Source: Serinus canaria
Taxonomy: Eukaryota > Chordata > Aves > Passeriformes > Fringillidae
Length of the DNA: 64,000 nt
Assembly: GCF_022539315.1 (NCBI RefSeq)
Contig: NC_066327.1
Location: 417,501-481,500 of the forward strand
Direction: 5' to 3'
Of the stretch, positions 57,911 to 64,000 are shown piece by piece. The translations under genes and the position numbers were made by a program. Within the stretch, counting starts at the first letter, position 1. Each line of letters opens with the position of its first letter. Below the pieces are notes generated by a model that saw only the letters and a list, made by a program, of their open reading frames with translations, was not told the origin of the DNA and did no database searches.

Positions 57911-59919
57911 TGGTTCTACACTTGATGGTTTCATACTTTCATGCTCAGGATGTGAGTAACTGTTTAAAAGGCTGAAGAAAGTAGTTAGTTTTAGGATTGT
58001 ATTTGATAACTTTATGAATGAACTAATATGGTCTGGTTGCCTGGAGCAGCAGCAGTCTGGATAAAAAGTCCTGGGAAGCCTCTTTCAGGGCTTTGGTCTG
58101 CATTCCTCTGTTCATGTCTGTATTTATTCAGTGGTTTAAAATGCTGCATAAATGATTAGCCATAAGTTTGAGTTTGATTTAGAGGGTCATTATGATGTCT
58201 TTTTGTTACCTGTATACTGGCTTTGTATTCAGCAGCAACTGTAACAATAATCCTCACTTCCTGAATGAAGTTCAGAATGGAATAAAAATAATCCTTGTAA
58301 TACTTCAGTCATCTAGTAAATGGCATTTGGGGATAAATAGAGGAGGTGACTGCAAGCTTTAATGGAAAAAGGATTTTTAAAAGGATTGTCTCAAACATAG
58401 TACAATAACTCTTGAGAAAAGGAAGGGGGTTAAAGATGCAAAAGTGAAAGAGTGCACTCTTACCTGTTGCCAAGTATTTTTTCATGTATGCATTACAGCT
58501 CTATTTTGTAATGGTCAGTATTGCCCTTATTGTGTTCTATTTACATGTCTGACTTCTTGTTTGGATTTTACTTGGTGATTTGGTATTAATTTTTAATGTG
58601 AAAGCACTTAGCATTAGGAGTTTGACATTTTGTCTGACCTTAATCACCAAGAGGATCATGAGAGGTTTATTCAGTGGGAAGAGAATTGTTACAGCTCCGA
58701 CAGAAATGATGGGAAATAAGTAAACAGCCTTTTAAATCTCCACCAGAAATCAATAGAGCTTAAAGATGATGGACGTTGGTGTTTTTTGCTGCTTAAGGAC
58801 TTCAACCTTTTACGGGAAAATATCTTCTCAGAGTGTCAGCGTTTTTTTGCCCAGCACCATGAATCACTGCTGCAAATAGAACACTCTGCTTAGAGCACTT
58901 CATCATAGTTACACAGATGATGTTATAGATCTGTCTCTCTCTGAAACTGCAGATGTTTATATTTTTACACATATAGGTGTGGTGCTCCTTCATAATATTG
59001 CTAATTAATGGATGGTCAACAAAGTAATGATGTGTTTTTGATAGTATTTATACTGATGAACTCCTGGTTTTATTCCATAATTAAAGCCTGCTATTTAGAA
59101 CTTTTCCAGTTTTATCTCCTTCCCTGTGTCTATAGAAATACCTTCCTTTAAGTGAGAGTTCTCAACTTTTAGTAACTGGGAGTAAGAGCTCCTCTGAAGT
59201 CTGTGTGTCAGCAAGCCTTTCAGAGCCAGGCAGATTTTGAGCAGCAGCATAGCAAATTATGTACTTTGGCTTTTCATGAATGATTTATTAGACGTTAGGC
59301 TGATACAGTAGTTACAATATATGCAGAAAGAGCACTATTCAGACCCAAGTATTTGTATATTTGCATCATCATAAATCATTTGTTGTGCTATTAGGTGTTT
59401 TATTATACAGTATTGGATTCCGTTTTAAAACAGCTAAGTATACAGTAAATTATATCCAAATATAGTAAGTTGCAGTTAAATAGTAATTGAGAACTTGACT
59501 TTCAAGCTTTCAGTTAATTTGTTTGCATCCTTATGTAGCCATTTACTCTGAATAAAGTGAAGGGGATTTAACTTTGATTTGTAGACAACCTTTTGTATTG
59601 AAAATAACTGTAGTGACAGTAGTTTTATGCTAATATCTAAGCATGCCACATATACTCTTAGGCAAAATTGTCCCTTAAGACCTCGTGATATGAAGTGATC
59701 TTTGATTTAAGGCTGCAGTACTTTGGCTACAACTGTGTTCAATGATTATTAAACTGGAGTTATTACATAGCAGCTGATGGAATTTTTTCTGTAGTATATC
59801 TCAATTGATTATCCACATTGAGTACAGAGTGGCAAACATTTAAAGCCGTTCCTCGTGTTCCTGGTGCAGCAGCCCTGCCCTGCACTGCGCTGGGCTCGGA
59901 GCTCCCCCGGGACTGCGGG

Positions 59920-60072
59920 GGTGGAGCCGGGATGGAGCTGGGATGGAGCCGGGATGGAGCTGGGATGGAGCCGGGATGGAGCTGGGATGGAGCTGGGATG
60001 GAATGGGGTTGGAGCCAGGATGGAACTGGGATAGAGCCGGGATGGAATGAGGATAGAGCCAGGACGGACGCA
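59920..60072 (+). repeat. 11-nt G-rich minisatellite
   Basis: About 13-14 copies of ggatggagccg / ggatggagctg, with variants towards the 3' end. The + strand is G-rich. Periodic open frames on both strands come from the repeat itself. Confidence 0.95.
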
Positions 60073-60164
60073 GAGAATGGGGCAGGGACCCCTGGGCTGG
60101 GATCCCCGTGGCAGAGGCTGGAGCCTGTTGCCAACATATTTTATGAAAAATCCTTTACTTAGGA

Positions 60165-60520
60165 TTTTTCCTTTCCTAGAGCTGAGAAGCCTTGGAACAC
60201 TAAACAATTCTTATCTGCTGCTGTGGAATGCCACGGGAAAATCTGTGATTGGCCCCGTCAGACTGTTTCCAATTAAGAGCCTATCACAATTCACCTGTTC
60301 GGCCCGTCTCGGGCTGAGAAGACTTCAGTTTACACATTCTATTCTATTCTTAGCTTAGCCTTGTAGTGAAACCTTTCTCTTTACTCTTTTAGTATAGTTT
60401 CTATATCTTATATATCATATCATAATAAATCAAAGCCTTCTGATACATGGAGTCAACGTTGTCGTCTCTTCCCTCATCCTGGGACCTCAGAAAACCCTGT
60501 AATAGGAGCCCTCCTGGAAT
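60165..60520 (+). mobile_element. Probable LTR-derived segment
   Basis: It contains a CCAAT-type ctgtgattggcccc, a polyadenylation signal (aataaa, 60424-60429) and an LTR-3'-end-like ccctcatcctgggacctcag. This arrangement resembles the 3' half of a bird endogenous retrovirus LTR. Boundaries and family are not resolved. Confidence 0.45.
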
Positions 60521-62530
60521 CTCCGGGGTTGTTCACCTGCAGGGAAGGGGGGTGTGTACATCCAGGCAGCGTTTGGCTGTCTCTTTAGCCAACTAACGCA
60601 TTGCAGGGCACCCAGCTTTGAGAGCAGCACCTGGAAGAGAAGGAAGAGCTTTCAAATAGCACAGCTCTGCAGACATTTTCCTATCTTTCATCCACTGTGT
60701 GGATTATAGGGGCAGTAGGTAGTCTTGCTTTCACTTAACGTAAAACTAAACTAGCAGAGATGGCAGGGATATTTCAGGACTGGGACCTTATTTTTGGATG
60801 ACTTTGATGTCCTTATGTACAAATACTCCTTTTAAATAAGTTAAAAGACACAGCAAAGAAGCACAGAAAAGGGAAAGAAGCACATAAATCCCTCTCACCT
60901 AGTTCTTGTTTAGTTGATCTGGGCTTAAATTTTCCACTGTTAAGCAGATGATTTTGCTTACTTTCTAGCCAATTTTTATATATTCAGAGATTTCTTCTCT
61001 GTGATGGCAGGCTGAAGTTTTGCCTTTACTTCTCTTTCATTGTTTTAAGAGGACAGACAAAGACACCAGATGCTGGGCCTGTGGCATTTCTTTCAGGGCC
61101 AGAATTCTGGACTTCTTTGGAGGTTTTCCTGGGATAGCAAGCACTTTTCTTCATTTTTCAGCCTTTAAGAAGCATATAATTTTTAGCATTTTAATATTTG
61201 CCACATACTAATTCTGAATATGGATTTTCTATAACAGCCTTTTTTTGATGATTTCATGTAGCTTTACTAAAGATGAGTAAGCATTCTGTGGATTGATTAA
61301 CCACTGAATGCCACAATAGCAAGCTGTAAACTTGATTTTTTCAGTTTGTTTCTTTCCTTTTTAAGCCCATTTATGAAGCTTATGTTGCCTTAAAAAATGT
61401 CACCTCCTTTGGCCTGTCCCATTGCAAATGTGAAGTAACAACTGTGCGGATGTTAGCCCTCTCTGCTTTACATTTGGTTGCAGCTCCTAGAGAGAGTCCT
61501 TCAAAGCAGGAGGGATATGCAGCAGGGCTTAGACATCTAAGAGCCTTTCCTGGCTGCCTGGGGAGCCCTGGGAATGTGGGCTGGGATGGGACAGGATCGA
61601 TCACCATAAGTGTGTGGGGGAGGGAGGGGACAGCTGAAAATTCTGGGCAGGTAAAGGAGCTTTTTAAATTAAGGATGTTGCTGTCTCAGGATCAAATGGA
61701 TATGGCTGTCAAACACCAAGCTCAAATTCAAAGCATCCAGGCTCATCCAGAGGAGCCTCCCAGAGGGGTAATTATGGAGGGGAAATTATTAACAGATTTT
61801 GAAATTTGAGTGCTTTATCAAAGGATTAAGGGACATGGTTGCCTGTATTGGTATGAACAGTATTCGGCATCCACAAGATTCCTTCTAGGTATTTTAGGTC
61901 TCTTTAGAGACTTTATCTGTCCTTTAACATGATTGAATCATGTAGAAGTTAATTTTGCATTTCTTGTGTAAAATCTTGTATTAATACTTGTGAATCTATG
62001 AACACAGAGTATAACTAATGAGATTTCTGCCTCGTTCTTCTGTCAGAATATAACCTCTAGATGACACATTGTCCATCTGGAGAGCAAAGAAGGTAGGGCT
62101 GTTCCTGCTGATGGCACAGCCTTGCTGAGGTAGCTCGGGAGAGGAGGGGAGCTGGTGGCTGCTGCTGCTCCTTCCACTGCCTGGTTTCACTTCTGAGCCC
62201 ACAGTGACTGCAGTGCAGAACTCAAGAGAAGATTTTACTGATCTGTGCTCTGTACTATAAGTGAAGCTGAGTTCGCCCAGGCTCTGCTGCTCTGCAGCAC
62301 CATGGGTGCTGAGGCTCCCTGTGCCATCCCCGTGATGCCTTGGCTGCAGCTGAACGGAGGTGGACAGACAGACAGACAAAGCTCTCTGTGCTCATGGTAC
62401 TGCCCTGCTCGTGCTTCTCTGGGATACTGAAAGTGCATGTCGAGTTGCCAGGGGGAGCTTGGTGTCCTTGCTGGAGTGCTGAGTGGGAAGCTTGGTCTGG
62501 TGGTTCACACTGCAAGCTGTGTGGAGTGTG
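60521..62530. other. Non-coding region, nothing recognised
   Basis: About 2 kb with no exon or repeat that I could identify on either strand. Confidence 0.5.
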
Positions 62531-62536
62531 TAAGAA

Positions 62537-63090
62537 TGTAAAATAAATGAAGCCACAGGGACTAGCTTCTCAGCTGGATAGCTGGTTCCCCGCAGGGTAA
62601 GCGCCCCAGGCAAGCAGCCCAAGGCCGAACACCTCAGCCCTCTGGAGGCTGGGGTGCCCTAGGCCAGACTGCCACACAGCCGAGACCCCGAGCAAGCTCA
62701 GTGATTGTCAGCTCTTAGTGAAAGTCAGCTCTTTTGTGATTTCAGCTCTTAGCTTGCTGTAGGGGCTGCAGCTGGCCGTGGCTCCTGGAAGGCAGATGAA
62801 ATGAGAGAGGAGAAGGTGGCCCAGAGCGTTCCACGATGGTTTATTCTGAGGGTCTCGCGAAGGGTCTTGAAGCTGCTCTTCTAGGGAAAATGGGCCCAGA
62901 CAGCCTCTTTTATGGGGTATGGGGGGATTGAAAACTGACCAATTGTAAGGGTTAGGGAAACTAGCCTGTGGGGTCACAGAGAGATAAGGAGGACCAGAGT
63001 GAGGACTCCTGGTACAATTCCTATGACTCAGCAAATACCTATCTTTAAACATCCATCCACGGAGCCGTAGCAGGCCCTGCGTCTGCTACA
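62537..63090 (-). mobile_element. Solo ERVK-like LTR, inverted relative to the copy at 52759
   Basis: A 554-bp LTR. Read on the minus strand it begins tgtagcagacgcagggcctg and ends ...tttattttaca. The 6-bp sequence TAAGAA flanks it on both sides (62531-62536 and 63091-63096), the target-duplication length typical of ERVK-like elements. By eye it differs from the first copy at about a dozen positions plus a 34-nt duplication. Since no internal sequence lies beside it, it is a solo LTR. Confidence 0.95.
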
Positions 63091-63096
63091 TAAGAA

Positions 63097-64000
63097 GGTC
63101 TTACTTTTGCTGATTTTCAGGATGAAATTACTAAACTGCTCATATATGATGTAATGCTTATCTTCCCTTGCCTTGTAAGTGGTTTGTTACTGTAATTTTG
63201 AGATGTCTTTAAAATTCCCATCTCTTGTGCTTGTGTATAATTAACAAGACTCCTTTGCTGCATATTTCAATTCAGTGTTGTGGAAGAGGGGACTGAAATG
63301 GAACCAAGTGTTGATCCTTCCTCAATGGTAATTTTGTTGGATATTAATTGGTAACTTGTTTTGGATTGACACACAATTATTGATCCCTGGATTTAATAGA
63401 AGGCATGAAGCAAAAGGCAGCAGAAAGAACATGCAGAGCAGTGTGTTCTCTGAGCAAGCAGGGCCATGGCTCTGACACTGCCACCTGCAGTGACAGGGTG
63501 GGTGTCAGGGGTGGGTGTCAGTGACCCGTGTGGGGCCGGAGATCCCTCCTTGTAAGAGCCTAAATGAGAGATGTGGGACTCCAGGGGCTCTCCAAAATGC
63601 AGCTTATTCCATCCAAGGTGTCACAGCAGTCCAGGGTCGTGGGTGACAGAGCCTGTGCCTACAGCTGTCAGCTCCAGCTGCAGGCAGGCCTGGAGACCCT
63701 TTGGTTTGGTTACATTGCATTATATACTTTTCCTTGCTTGAAATCTTAATCCAGTAGAATCAATCTATACCTGAACTATTATCTATAGCCTATCATAACT
63801 GCTCTAATTACCATATTCATGTTACCATTCTCCAGTCACTAAAAGTCAGTACATCACAGTTTAAGCTAGAAGTTGTTTTTCAGTTTTCTTGCAGTGGAAA
63901 ATTCTGAGACCTTTTTTCTACTTGCCACCTTTGCTGACTTGTTTGCCTGTGCTCTCTTTCTGCTTGGTAAAAACATCTTGTTTGGGGAGGGTTTATCCTT
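63097..64000. other. Non-coding tail of the window
   Basis: A short direct repeat cagggtgggtgtcaggggtg lies near 63495. No coding exon was recognised. Confidence 0.5.

Larger units (their letters stand above)
53785..59919. other. AT-rich non-coding region
   Basis: No exon was recognised. It includes very AT-rich, TAATTA-containing sequence at 53800-55400 and 56360-57050, a 32-nt direct duplication (55817-55848 and 55860-55891) and an LTR-like segment (about 57510-57910). Confidence 0.5.

Noticed and set aside
59763..60207. Minus-strand frames with Pro/Ser/His repeats
   Set aside because: These are the reverse reading of the 11-nt minisatellite.
1..64000. CRISPR arrays, operons, tRNA or rRNA genes
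   Set aside because: Spliced vertebrate genes and avian retroelements dominate. No repeat-spacer structure, cloverleaf or ribosomal signature was seen.

Overview
The window reads as bird DNA, probably passerine. It has vertebrate exon-intron structure, avian CR1 LINE fragments on both strands, young solo retroviral LTRs, compact introns and GC-rich CpG islands in an otherwise AT-rich background. Nothing bacterial was seen: no operons, no CRISPR and no tRNA or rRNA genes. All recognised genes lie on the + strand. The set GABRP then RANBP17 matches human 5q35 gene order (established knowledge), so this is most likely the bird counterpart of that block. The songbird assignment rests only on the look of the LTRs.

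Layout. Positions 647-11721 hold eight exons of GABRP, the GABA-A receptor pi subunit: the ligand-binding domain, four membrane segments and the natural stop. The signal-peptide exon is not visible. An in-frame TGA (5930-5932) directly after the second Cys-loop cysteine interrupts an otherwise clean reading frame. Positions 11722-20598 are intergenic, with a minus-strand CR1. Positions 20599-28937 hold a complete four-exon KAZALD/IGFBP7-family gene encoding 303 residues: signal peptide, IGFBP domain, Kazal domain, Ig domain and an unusual Tyr/Asp/Glu tail. A CpG island at about 32530-33300 is followed by degenerate RANBP17-like exons. Two are clear (36949-37011 and 37457-37559), one is frameshifted (34542-34635) and one is doubtful (36651-36706). 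Each shows indel damage, so the gene looks decayed here.

From 37560 to the end no coding exon could be recognised. This part is AT-rich, rich in TAATTA-type cores, and carries mobile and repeat features. These are an LTR + primer-binding site + leader of a lysine-primed (ERVK-like) retrovirus at 52759 to about 53780, a second LTR of the same family in inverted orientation at 62537-63090 with a 6-bp target duplication, and two minisatellites (52445-52756 and about 59920-60072). A third minisatellite sits in GABRP intron 1 (about 2075-2512), and a complete solo LTR with a 5-bp duplication sits at 3352-3994.

Working together: GABRP would be one subunit of a pentameric chloride channel, the KAZALD-like protein a secreted matrix/growth-factor-binding protein, and RANBP17 a nuclear transport receptor. 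They are syntenic neighbours, not a pathway. The most interesting points are the damage in both GABRP and RANBP17 beside an intact, conserved-looking KAZALD-like gene, and the inverted pair of young LTRs.
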